A stretch of 64,000 bases of DNA from Prostheceraeus crozeri (taxonomy: Eukaryota; Platyhelminthes; Polycladida; Euryleptidae), in contig CAJQUW010001431.1 in NCBI GenBank assembly GCA_907163375.1, forward strand, positions 310,001 to 374,000, in the 5' to 3' direction. Below are positions 36,502 to 47,933 of the stretch, piece after piece (position 1 is the stretch's first letter; each line of letters opens with the position of its first letter). The position numbers were made by a program, and so were the translations under genes. The notes under the pieces are model-generated. The model was not told the origin of the DNA, ran no database searches, and was given only the letters and a program-made list of their open reading frames with translations.

Positions 36502-36683
36502 TTAGGTAAAGTGTCGACTCAAAAAAGTATCTGTCTACAGTGAAAATGTTTACATGAAAATATTCAGTTTCTTGCGGAGATAACGTTCCCGTTATCCAAA
36601 AAAATTATTTGAGCAGTTCTAAAAAAGTTAAAGTTTGCCAATTTATGTATTACCGAGATGACTCCTCCATATAAGTAGTATGC
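36502..36683 (-). repeat. Right member of the ~190-bp inverted repeat pair
   Basis: Inverted match of 31205-31393. Both end at a similar TTTGAGTCGACACTTTACCTA edge facing inward. Confidence 0.7.
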
Positions 36684-37321
36684 AACATCTTTCAAAGTAA
36701 ATTGAAATAATTGTCTTTCATTAAGTAATTCTGCACTACCAGTGGCAGGTTGCCTGTGATGTGATCACGCTTAAGAAAATACTCTTGATGTTAAAAGCAT
36801 GAAAGGAATAGCAGGTCATCGAGTTGCTAATTTCGAAAACCGATGAAAATCGGTTTCGTTGCATGAATTTCAAAACATTTTGTAAGCAAGCAACAAAATT
36901 CGTTTTCGTTGTCTCTTTTTAGCAATTAGTAATTACAGAGCAAAAACGCATTTTTTATATATGTCTAAAAACAATGTCCAAATTGCAACAAGTGGGGCAA
37001 CACTCCACTTCTTCAGATGTTTTACCAAACGCAGTTGTAAATAAGAGTATACCTACTGCTGATACACTTCTTTCAAATAGACTTTACTGAATTATTTTAC
37101 GTCAGCTGATTATTAAATCTGAAGTGCACATGTTATATAGGAATAACACCAATGAAAACCAATTGCTTCACTTTTAGATGAGAGCAGTGACGTTCACTTA
37201 CAATTCACCAAAAACATGACTAGATGACTTTTCTGAAGAGAAAAATAAACCGTGTATTTACTTTTGATCTGCAGTTAGAGTGCTTCTTTGTAATAAAGTA
37301 CGAATTAAGCCTGGCTATGGT

Positions 37322-37520
37322 TGTTGGATGTTTGTGAGAGTTAGAAAACGGTTCGCTTTATATGACTATTTGTGAGCAAGACAGTGACATTTCTATATTT
37401 TATGTGTTTGTTTATCTTCGTGATATGAGCAAATTGACGAAAATATACACTTTCGTACAAGCACACGAGAACGATTGTTTTTATTTCTCCTAGGCAGGAA
37501 TCAACGCAAACGATACAACA
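37322..37520 (+). repeat. 5' LTR of the BEL/Pao element
   Basis: 199 bp, followed two bases later by the tRNA-Lys type primer binding site. Confidence 0.95.
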
Positions 37521-37556
37521 TTTGGCGCCCAACGTGGGGCCTGAGAGAATTGAAAC

Positions 37557-40500
37557 ATGCAAGAAGACGCGGAAATCAAGACAAGACGAGTTTATCGAAG
37601 CATAGTGACTAGGAAGGTCAACGACATACATAGTGAACTGAATAACGAAGCATCACCGGAGATATTAGAAGTGCTAACGACGCAACTGCGATCAGCCAAT
37701 GAAGTCCTAGAAATTTCCAACAGCGCTGTGTTGCAAAATCTGATTTCACAAGACGACGAAACCAATATATCTGCAGAAATTGAAGCAGCTCAACAGTATC
37801 GTGATAAAGTGACTAAAGTCGAGGTTCTTGCTCATCGATATTTACGAGGTGAAATGAAGACTGTTTTATCTAAGCACGACATATTTGGCTCGGACAACAA
37901 CACAAAACTTCCCAAGCTTAAATTGCCTGACTTTACTGGTAATGTCTTACAGTGGCAAACGTTTTTTGACTCATTCTGCGCTGCGATTGATTCCAAGAAA
38001 ATTGCTAAAGTCCAGAAGTTTAGTTATCTACGGGGCCAACTCCGCGGGGAGGCTGCCCGAGCAATTGAAGGCCTGTCACTGACAAATGAAAACTATGACG
38101 AAGCTGTTGATATTCTGACTAAACGTTTTGGACGACGTTCTACGATAATCAGGGCTCATGTGAAGAGTCTGTTAGCGATTGACAAACTGCCCAAGTGCCA
38201 GACTGTATCACTTCGCAAATTTATGAACGACATTGAAGTTCACATCAGAGGACTAAAACCTCCTGGAGTTACAGCGGACAGTTATGGATGCATTCTAATG
38301 CAAATCATCTTATCGAAATTACCGAATAGTGTGTGCTTGGAATGGGCTCGACTTGAAGACTCGGATGAAGCTACCATCGAAGAATTCATAGCGTTCCTTC
38401 ATCGTGAAATACAGTCATACGAACTGTGCAACGAAGCAAAATCGCAGTGTCACGTTAGTGAAAATCGTTCTTTGAAGTACGTCGAATCGGCTTCAGCCCT
38501 CAATGCTTCTGCTAAGGAAGACACCGGCACGGCCCGTTGTAACATTTGCAGCGGCCAACATTTCTCTACCAATTGTGAAAGATTCAAATCACTGTCCGTC
38601 AACGAACGTAACAAGGAAGTAAAGGATCGACGCTTGTGTTTTAACTGTCTACGTAGGGACCATGCCAAGGAATGTCGAAGTATTTCGCGATGTAAACAAT
38701 GCGGCAAGAAACACCATACTCTACTACACAACGACGATCCCAGCAATCGCACCCAAGCTACGACAACGTCAAGCAATCGCGGTGAAGTACTGCTGCAGAC
38801 AGCTTTAGTTAACATTCATGGTGAGAGCGAACGAAATGTTTTCCGTGTGTTGTTGGACGGAGGTAGCGAATTGAGTTACATTAAGCGCAGTGTTGTCGCA
38901 TCAGCTAGGTTACCTGTTAAGGGGCAGCGGGAATTGAATTTGTTCGGTTTCGGTGCCAGAGATCACGGTTATCGCAAATATAATGAGCTTGAGTTAAAAC
39001 TCCGTCCTGTTGCTTGTTTGAATGAAGTTGATAGGCCAACAGTCACCATTAATGCATTAGTCATTATTGACCAGTTATGCGCTCCTATATAGTTAGCAAC
39101 ATTTTCGATCAGGATCTCAGAAAATTTGATCATTTGAAAGACTTACAACTAGCTGATAAGCATGACGGCAAGGATAAGCAGATAGACATAATTATAGGTG
39201 CTGATCACATATACGGTGTTTTGTCTACCGATACACTCAACGCGAAAATTGGGCCGACTGTGACTAGATCATCTTTTGGATGGGTATTACATGGACCTAT
39301 GGGAGAGAGAGCTGAATCTTTGAGTAGGCAAGTCTATCTTTGCACCAGCAAGCGCGTGTTCGATCCGGATGCAATAATTCAGTCATTTTGGGAGACAGAT
39401 TCAACGGGTATCAGCAGGGAGGATGATAAGAAAATTGAGTCACCAGGCGACACCGATGTCATGGATCAATTCAAGGAGACCACGAAATTCGTAGATGGGC
39501 GGTATCAAGTTAGTTGGCCATGGGTTGATCGGGAAAGTGTAGTATTGGATGACGCTCGCGAAATTGCCGAGAAAAGACTGGGAAGTCTTGTTAGACGATT
39601 AAAAAATGATAAACAACTTCTTTCTGACTATGACGCAATAATCAAGGCATATATCAATGATGGCATAGTTGAGAGAGTCCCAGCCCAGACACAGTCGACA
39701 TCTGTAACACGATATCTGCCACACCACTGCGTAGTAAGACCAGAGAAGGAAACAACCAAGGTCAGAGTAGTTTTTGACGCAGCATGTAAAGATAAAAATG
39801 GAATTGCAATAAATGATTTATTGAACGTCGGACCTAACCTGAATCCAGAGTAGGTATCAGTTCTTTTACGTTTCCGAGCCCATGCAACAGCACTGACCGC
39901 TGATATCAAACAAGTTTTTTGCAGATAAGTCTTAAGGAGGAGGATCGAGACGGGGCAAGATTCCTGTGGTTTGACGAAGAACTAAGTTCAGAATGGCCGA
40001 CTCAGAAACCTCAAGAATTTCGAATGACGAGAGTTGTGTTTGGAGTCAAATCATCTCCTTTCTCGCTAGCTGCAACTGTCCGATATCATCTCAACAATCG
40101 TATATTTGAGTACCCCCATCTAAGAAAGGTGCTAATGGACAATATATATGTGGATGATTTGATCACGAGTGTTGAAACAGTTGATGAAGCAAACAAAATA
40201 CAGCGAGAGGCCTCAAAGGCTTGCAGTGAAATCAAAATGGAACTTAGAAAATGGAAAACAAATGATCCAAACCTAGCACACCACTTAGAAACTCAACTCG
40301 ACTCGACTGAAACATCAGTATTAGGCATTATCTGGAACGCAACGAATGATAAGATACGGTGTAATGTTACTCTGATCGAGGAAGGACCTCCGACGAAACG
40401 ACAGGTTCTGAGAAGTGTAGCTCAACTCTTTGATCCCATTGGCATGCTGAGTCCGATTACTGTGATAATCAAAATGCTTCTTCAGCAAATTTGGAAATTG

Positions 40501-42764
40501 AGAATCGGGTGGGACGAAAACTTGCCGATGGACATCGTTAGAACTTGGGTTAAGTGGATTCTAGAATTGGAGATGATAAAGGAGTTGTGGATCGATTGGG
40601 TTGAATTCATTTCACATCAAATCACGATGTAGAGCTTTATGGTTTCGCAGACACTTCCAAGACGGCATATGCGGCAGTTATATATGTCAAAGCCATCGAT
40701 GATAGTGCAGAAGTACATGTAAACTTGTTGATGGCCAGGACAAAGGTAGCGCCACTCAGAGGAGAAACTATTCCTAGACTTGAACTCATGGGATGCGTAA
40801 TTGTTGCAAGGATGATGCGAATGGTCATAAGCAGCTTGGAGATCGTACCTGAGTAGCACTGCTGGACGGACTCACAAGTGGCACTGTCATGGATTAGAAG
40901 TGATCCGCACACATGGAAATCTTACGTAAAAAATCGAGCACTTGAGATTCAAACTTTGACTGAGAAATGCCGATGGAAGCACGTGAAAGGAGAAGAAAAT
41001 CCAGCAGAGGTATGATGCCATCGAAACTACAATCGCGCAAACTGTGGTGGGAAGGACCCGCATTCTTGAAATCAAAAACGTCCGATTACGACGAATCAAC
41101 AGATGTTGGAGTAGAATCAGTCGAGCTAACAACGAATGAAATGAAGAAGCAGACCTCTTCTCATCTTGTTTCCGTCGCAGAACTCGTAATCCCACTGGAT
41201 TCATTCTTGTGTGTTGGGAAGCTTATCAGAGTCACTAGTCTCGTTAAGAGATTTATCAACAATTGTCGAAATCCTAACCGTCGTCTACATGGGCCCATGA
41301 TAGAATTGGAAATGGAAGAGAGTAAAAACTACTGGATCTCATACACTCAAACCAAACACTTTGGTCAGTAAATCGAAGGTCTTAGATGTGGACGGCCAAT
41401 TCAGCATAATTCACGCTTGAGTTGCTTGAATCCAATCCTAGACGAAACTGGCATTCTTCGATCAGGTGGCAGATTAGCACATTCTACTCTAGAGCTGGCA
41501 ATGAAATATACTGTGATTCTGCCAAATGATTCATATTTCAGTGAACTCATCATCAGAAGGAGACACGAGGAATTAATGCATGCAGGAGTAGCATCAGTTA
41601 TATCGACTTTGCATACGGACTACTAGATTTTGAGCATGAGAAGAGAAGTAAAACGTGTTATACATAAATGTCCACGATGTAGAAGACAGAAGTCGAAGCC
41701 ATATAATGAGGAAACTGCACCATTACCACTAGAACGAGTGAGTACGATCAAACCATTTCCGTTTTTGTAGGTCGGCATAGATTATGCTGGACCCGTCTAT
41801 GCTATGAACAATGGCGAACAAATCAAGACTTATATCCTTTTAATGACTTGTACCCGTATTCGCGCAGTACACCTCGAGTTAACGCTTAGTCTAAGCACAG
41901 CAGAATTCTTGGATGCATTCGAATATTTCACTGCGAGGAGAGGGTTACCAATGGTCGTTTTTAGCGATAACGCGAAAACTTTCAAAAGAGCAGCTGAACT
42001 GCTGAGCTCTACTAAAGGCATTCGTTGGAGATTTATCACAGAAAGAGTTCCTTGGCACGGAGGGTTTTGGGAGCGACTGGTTCAATCCGTTAAAATCCCA
42101 TTACGAAACGCGTTAGGAAAGAACATCATAGACGTCCACCAGTTGAGAATCATCCTACATGTATGTCAGATTGAAAGAGCTGTGAAGAATCGCCCTATCA
42201 CTTTTTCTGGTGGTGATTTGGAAGAACCAGAACCTCTGAGCCCATCTATGTTTCTAATCGGAAGAAATCAATTTGAAACGACAGAGAACTCGAATCGAAT
42301 CACAAAGACTTGGATGACAGGAGTTTCAATGAAGTTTGGAGTGAGCGATCAAACATAATGGAAACTTTCTGGGAAAGATGGAGATGCGAATATCTTCCTC
42401 TATTGAATGGTACTCATCAAAAGGGCGGCAATTCAAAGAAGGTTGAGGTAGGAGATATAGTTCCTATTCATACCGACGATAAAGGAAAACATACGTGGCC
42501 TATTGGGAAGGTTATTACTCTTCATCCAAGTGAAGGCAAGGTTAGAACAGTAACTGTTGCATCACGAGGTTCTGTTATTAGACGACCAATTCAGAAACTT
42601 TATTTTTTGGAATCTACCTGTGTACCTGCTGAATCAGGCATAGAAAATGATAGGCGGAATAGCGAGTTGAGTGAAATTGACCCTAGCGAGAGATTTGAGG
42701 ACCAAACCAATATTGAACGGGAATCTGCAGTGTGTAGAACTAGCACTAGGAGCATCTATCCACC
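37557..42764 (+). pseudogene. BEL/Pao gag-pol region (fossil)
   Basis: Order of parts: gag of the DUF1759 type with LPKLKLPDFTGN near 37.9 kb; three Cys-His knuckles near 38.54-38.75 kb; a retropepsin-like block VLLDGGSELSYI near 38.84 kb (DGGS for the usual DSGS/DTGS); Pao-type reverse transcriptase near 39.6-40.3 kb with IYVDDLITS; an RNase H-like block with FADTSKTAYAAVIY near 40.65 kb; integrase near 41.6-42.2 kb with VFSDNAKTF; and a DUF5641 tail PIGKVITLHPSEGKVR near 42.5 kb. This order is diagnostic for BEL/Pao. The region is heavily broken. Its end is cut by the nested Gypsy element. Confidence 0.92.
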
Positions 42765-42906
42765 TGTGATGTATTTGATATTTGTTTATATATGCTATGA
42801 TAAATTGATCACAACTGAAAATGATTTTGATGTGCATGTTTCACAACATATAAATACGCATCCTCGTGACAACGCTCGTTTTCACCTTGTCCATACATAT
42901 AGCACA
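42765..42906 (+). repeat. 5' LTR of Gypsy-3
   Basis: 142 bp with an ATATAAATACG stretch that may serve as TATA box. Two differences from 46750-46891. Confidence 0.95.
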
Positions 42907-42966
42907 TATGGCGACGAATTGACTGTTCTTTCACGAATTGAGAAGAAACTTCAGTGATAGATCAAT

Positions 42967-45900
42967 ATGGAATTCAGAATTGAGCCAATGCCATGGCAGC
43001 GCGAAGCAACCAACGACTGGCAAGAGAGATTTGAGGCTTTGGCAAGAGCGAAAGGCGTTGAAGACAATGAAATTACTGCGAAAGAGCCCACGTCGAAGAT
43101 GACTGACTTATTCTTGACTGTTGTAGGGAAGGACGCGTATTCTGAGATAAGGCCCCGTTGGCTCCAATTTTGCCTTCAGCCCGGAAATATGTTGATATAA
43201 AGAATTCTATTGAATCGCATTTACGTCCGAAGACGATAGAGATAGCGGAGCGGTATAAGTTCCATTTGATCAGACAGGATCGTGATGGTGTTGCTACTTA
43301 CGTTAACAAGCTTAGGAAAGCAGCTGAAACTTGCAATTTTGGTAAGCAGCTGGATTCCATGCTTAGGGACAGATTCGTGATGGGTCTGAGTGACGAAGCT
43401 GTTTTGAGGAAGTTGTTACTCGAAGAGAGACTGACTTTTGACAAAGCGGTTGGTATAGCTGCAGCGTCCGAGGAGGTTGCAAGCTGTCAAGCAGTTTTAC
43501 GTCCACTACAGGTCAACCGTGTCGATATGAGTAAAAGAAAGCCATTTAAGCCCAATAGGCCTAGGCAAGTCCATGATGTTCCAAAGAAGTTTGAGAAACA
43601 ATCCAATTCTGCTACTCATGATCCGAATCTTTCATGCAAGTTCTGTGGTAACAAACACAATCGTGGTGCTTGTCCCGCATATGGCAAGGCATGCAGTCTG
43701 TGTAAGAAAATGAACCATTTTGCAAAAGTATGCATGAACAGAGTGAAACTGATTTCTGATGTTAATAAAGTTCGAGAAATGCCTACTTACTCTAACTACC
43801 AAGGAATGCCCGAGTCCATTTTGAGCGTGAATTCAGGAGATGGAAGTTCCAAAATTATGGTAGATGCAAGGATTGATGGAATAGATTTGGAGATCCAAGT
43901 TGATAGCGGTGCAGTCAGATCCTTGATACCTTGGCACTTTGTGAGTAGATATGAGAATTTGAAGTGTAAGGCTGTTGATTATCGCTTGTCACTATCTTCT
44001 TACACTGGTGATGTTGTCAATATTATTGGTTTATTGAAAAATGTGATCTCTGAGGTTGGTCAGAAGCGAAGTGAAGTTGATTTCCACGTGGTTGAGAGAG
44101 GTGACATTGTTTTGGGAATGGATATCATAAATCGAATGAGTTTATTGAAACTCAAGTGAGTTCACCACTTGTCAAGTCCATTGAGATTAGGTCAGGTGCT
44201 ACGCCAGTTTTCATGAAACCACGCAAGTTACCGTATGCGTTGGAAGAACCAGTGAAAGGTGAATTGAGCAGACTATCCAAAGTTGGCATTATTGAAAAGG
44301 TTGAAAGTTCTGAATGGGCTACACCGATTGTCGTTGTGCATAAGCCAAATGGAAAAGTTCGCATCTGTGGCGACTACCAATCTACGATCAACTCACACAT
44401 ACCTTCAACCATAGTCCCAGGATTAGAAATTGATGATACATTGAGCAAGCTAGGAAAATGCAATTTGTTTTCGAAAATTGATTTAACAGATGCGTACCTG
44501 CAAGTAAGGCTTGATGACTCATCTCAGATGCTTACTGTGATTTCCACACCTTTTGGATTGTACAAGTACAGATCTCTTCCTTTTGGAGTAAAATCTTCAC
44601 CACACATTTTCCAGTCGATTATGTTGGAAATGACCAGGGATTTACCTCAAGTACACTGTCATATGGATGACATTCTGATAGCCTCTTCTAGGTCTGGTGA
44701 TCACCAGACAATTTTGACTGAAGTGAAACGGAGACTGTCCGTGAATGGATTTTCGATTAATGAAAGTAAATCGAGTTATCTCCAAACAAAAGTGAGACAT
44801 CTAGGATATCTGATAGATGCTGATTCTGATTTTTCAGGTCAATCGAAGTTGTTGCCGGATCCCTCTAAGGTCAGTGATTTACTTGTGATGCCAGAACCGA
44901 AAGATATTGCGGAAGTCCAGAGATTTATTGGATCCGTAGGATTTTATTCCAAGTTTATTCAGAATTTTTCGGACACAGTGAAACCGTTACGTGACATGGT
45001 GACCAAAAGAGAATTTAAGTGGACCAGAGATGCTAGATTGTCATTTGAAACCTTGAAGACCGCACTTATTTCAGGCATTCTAAAACTATTTGATCCCCAG
45101 GATGACATTGAGATTGTTTGTGATGCTTCTCCTACTGCTGTTGGTGCTGTTTTGCAGCAAAAAGGTCAGCCAGTGTTGTACATTAGCAAGACATTGAATT
45201 CTGCTGAAAGGAATTACTCCCAACTAGACAGAGAAGGTTTAGCGATAGTTTATGCTGTGCGCAGATTGCACAAATATCTGTACGGTCGGGAATTTTTCAT
45301 TGTTACAGATCACAAGCCGTTAGAATTTTTGTTCAAACCTGATGGCTGTAGAAGTTCTCACGCAAACCAGCGAATTTTGAGATGGACAATTTTTCTAGGA
45401 AGCTATGATTATACGATTGTCGGAAAGCGAGCGAATGAAATTCCAGTAGCTGACATGTTATCAAGAATTGAAACCGGATTGCACACTGAACAATTTGATG
45501 TTGGTGTGATCGATCTATTTTTTTAACCAGACCAAAATCTTGAGAAAGAAGTTCGTGATTGCTTTGACTCCTCACAAGAATTTTCCAAGTTGAAACATTT
45601 TGTCAAGTTCGGATGGCCAGGAGTTTTAAAACATTTGTCTGAAAACATGCGTCCATATTACCATGTGAGAAGTGAGTTGACGTTTCATAAAGGTCTACTA
45701 TACAGGAAAAATCGTTTGGTCATACCGAGATCTCTGAGAAAAAAGGTTTTAAAAACTTTGCACTCATCTCATCTAGGAATTGTTAAGATGAAGTCGATTG
45801 CTAGAAATCAAGTTTGGTGGCCTTCCATTGATCAGATGATTGAAAATGAATGCAGAGATTGTCAGGATTGTAGCAAGATTAAGGTTCCACCGAAGGTTTA

Positions 45901-46731
45901 TGTGAATGCAGATGTCAGTTGGCCAGAGAATTCACACGTTTTTGACAGAATCCATATGGATTACATGGGTCCATTGAGAATAGTTACTTTTTAGTCGTTG
46001 TTGATGCTCATAGCAATTACCCATTTGTTGTAAGAACCACAGGATTGTCAACTCGAGAAACGTTGAACGCATTGAAAAATATTTTTGCGACGTTTGGAGT
46101 TCCAAAAACCATTGTTGCAGATAACGGACCTGCATTTCGTTCTGATGATTTTATGGATTATATGTGCAAGAGAGGCATAAGTGTTTGGCATACTCCAGTT
46201 GCACATCCAAAAAGTAATGGATTAGCTGAGCGATTCGTAGGGAATCTGAAGCTCCATTTGAAAGCAACGGTAGGAAAGGGAGACATAGACAGTCGCTCGC
46301 ACAGCTTTTTGCTACAATACAGAAATGCGTCAGTGAAAGGCAATAGAAGTCCTGCAGAAATGGTATTCAATTTCCGTCCGAAGCTGCCCATGAATCTGCT
46401 AGAACCGGAGCAACCTGTGCTATTCCAAAACTTCCGTGGCTCCTCGAGTACCTTCGAACCTGGATCGGTGATCTCAACTACTGGATCGACTTGCGTCAAT
46501 GTGCGAGTTGTCGAGAACAAGGTTCATACGAGACACATGGATCAAATCAAGGTCGAACGAATGGATGGAACGAGTGATGTGGACAACGAAACTCGCGATA
46601 CCGTCACTGGAGCTGGCGATGCAGATAGCGAAGCTGCTGAGACTGTGACCATGACTACAAACAACATTACGCAGCCTTTGCGTAGATCAAATCGTGTGAT
46701 TGAACCTCCTCACTTTTTTATGAATGACTAA
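42967..46731 (+). pseudogene. Gypsy-3 gag-pol region (fossil)
   Basis: Parts in order: gag from about 42.97 kb (MEFRIEPMPWQ start); two zinc knuckles near 43.64-43.73 kb (CKFCGNKH and CSLCKKMNHF); protease IQVDSGAVRSLIPW near 43.9 kb; reverse transcriptase near 44.3-44.8 kb with HMDDILIAS; RNase H VCDASPTAVGAVLQQ near 45.12 kb; integrase zinc domain near 45.76-45.88 kb and catalytic core near 45.95-46.3 kb with VADNGPAFRS; tail to about 46.7 kb. Gag and pol look organised as overlapping frames, as in many Gypsy elements. The short LTR and K02A2.6-like protein order suggest a Mag-type clade (inference). Confidence 0.9.
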
Positions 46732-46749
46732 TTGTCAAGAGGGGAGGAA

Positions 46750-46891
46750 TGTGATGTATTTGATATTTGTTTATATATGCTATGATAAATTGATCACAAC
46801 TGAAAGTGATTTTGATGTGCATGTTTCACAACATATAAATACGCATCCTCGTGACAACGCTCGTTTTCACCTCGTCCATACATATAGCACA
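46750..46891 (+). repeat. 3' LTR of Gypsy-3
   Basis: 142 bp; polypurine tract directly upstream; 2 differences from the 5' LTR. Confidence 0.95.
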
Positions 46892-46937
46892 CCACCCAAG
46901 AAGCATGGTTGGTAGAAACTTCATTTCTACGGGGGAG

Positions 46938-47134
46938 TGTTGGATTTTTGAGAGTTGGAAAACAGTTCGCTTTATATGACTATTTGTGAGCAAGACAGTG
47001 ACATTTCTATATTTTATGTGTTTGTTTATCTTCGTGATATGTGCAAATTGACGAAAATATGCACTTTCGTACAAGCACACGAGAACGATTGTTTTTACTT
47101 CTCCTAGTCAGGAATCAACGCAAACGATACAACA
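46938..47134 (+). repeat. 3' LTR of the BEL/Pao element
   Basis: 197 bp, partner of 37322-37520, preceded by a G-rich polypurine tract. Confidence 0.95.
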
Positions 47135-47168
47135 ATGGTTGAAAATGCATATCGTTATATCACTGCTG

Positions 47169-47217
47169 TGCCCACGGGTGCCCGGCCACGCCAGACGCGA
47201 TTGCCAAGCTTGGCAAT
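47169..47217. promoter_or_regulatory. Conserved GC-rich core with palindrome, copy B
   Basis: Partner of 35018-35066 with only three differences over 49 bp. The 18-bp palindrome lies at 47200-47217, about 190 bp before the candidate first exon at 47406. The equivalent spacing in copy A is about 150 bp. Confidence 0.4.
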
Positions 47218-47405
47218 AACAAGGTGTATGCATATGCGTGTATATGTAATGTTGCGGTAAGAAATTACATGATACAACACAAAAAGTAAATATGAATTAT
47301 TTATCAGTAAGTTTGATTCAAATAAAAACAAACGATTTATATTGTGTATGTTGAACTATTGTGTACAACTTGACAGTAACAAACATGCGGTGATCGATTC
47401 CATTA

Positions 47406-47504
47406 ATGCCCTCGGTCAATTATTTGCAATACATAGATCCTTATTGTAGTTTCAGCCAGGTGAATAGCTCGAAGAGCGTTGTTGACATGGGTGAGCCCAT
47501 AGAG
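47406..47504 (+). CDS. Candidate first exon in copy B, unknown gene
   Basis: An ATG opens 33 codons (MPSVNYLQYIDPYCSFSQ... ending MGEPIE) and meets a strong donor GTGAGC at 47505; a second GTGAGC sits 14 bases earlier. The block is retained in copy A at 35220 (MPSLNYLQYID...) with several silent differences, but copy A has lost both donors and ends in a stop. Because surrounding non-coding sequence is also duplicated, the similarity alone does not prove coding. No family is recognised and no acceptor partner was found. Confidence 0.25.
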
Positions 47505-47933
47505 GTGAGCCTTATTAATAGCCAATTCCTCACCGTAATAGGCCTACTCGGATTCTCACTAAATTTTTTAATAGTCATGAATTCTACAGAGGCAGTTGAG
47601 TATTCATCAACACCCCATCAGTCTTCATCTGAATATTTTTTCTTCCAAATTGATAGTACTGTATTAAATTGCTGTATCACCGCTCTCATCTTTAACATTT
47701 TTTAGAGAAACTTCCGGAAACTTATCATATAACATCAGTGAATTATGCTTGATATCACATGTCATTTCCGAGGTCTTTTGTCGCATTGCCACCGCACAGT
47801 CGACAAAACAGCAATTTCGCACCATTGCTGCAATGCTTTTTTTGCCACGATAAGGACCGTATTAAAATGGGTTCAAATTTAGGCATCTATTTCTCATCTA
47901 GCCCTTTTAAACAATTAAATATCTTTTGTTATG

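Larger units (their letters stand above)
42765..46891 (+). mobile_element. Ty3/Gypsy LTR retrotransposon (Gypsy-3) nested in the BEL element
   Basis: Two 142-bp LTRs (TGTGATGTAT...AGCACA) differ at only 2 sites. The 5-bp target duplication CCACC lies at 42760-42764 and 46892-46896. A primer binding site TGGCGACGAATTG starts at 42909 and shares its first nine bases with that of Gypsy-2. A polypurine tract AAGAGGGGAGGAA precedes the 3' LTR. At 4127 bp it is a compact Gypsy. It has about three or four breaks despite the young LTRs. Confidence 0.95.
37322..47134 (+). mobile_element. BEL/Pao LTR retrotransposon carrying a nested Gypsy element
   Basis: LTRs at 37322-37520 (199 bp) and 46938-47134 (197 bp), ends TGTTGG...ATACAACA, differ by seven substitutions and one 2-bp indel. 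The target duplication ATGGT lies at 37317-37321 and 47135-47139. The primer binding site at 37523-37540, TGGCGCCCAACGTGGGGC, is the one known to pair with tRNA-Lys in several retroviruses. A polypurine tract CTACGGGGGAG precedes the 3' LTR. Without the nested Gypsy element (42765-46891) it is about 5.7 kb, a normal BEL length. It is heavily broken, with roughly eight to ten breaks, and older than its passenger. Confidence 0.95.
36840..47933 (+). repeat. Segmental duplication, copy B (interrupted by BEL element)
   Basis: Partner of copy A in the same orientation. The blocks 36840-37321 and 47140-47933 were contiguous before a BEL/Pao element inserted between them. Confidence 0.85.

Noticed and set aside
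37885-42837. Additional open frames on both strands within the BEL element
   Set aside because: They are shadows of the gag-pol region in other frames and match no family.
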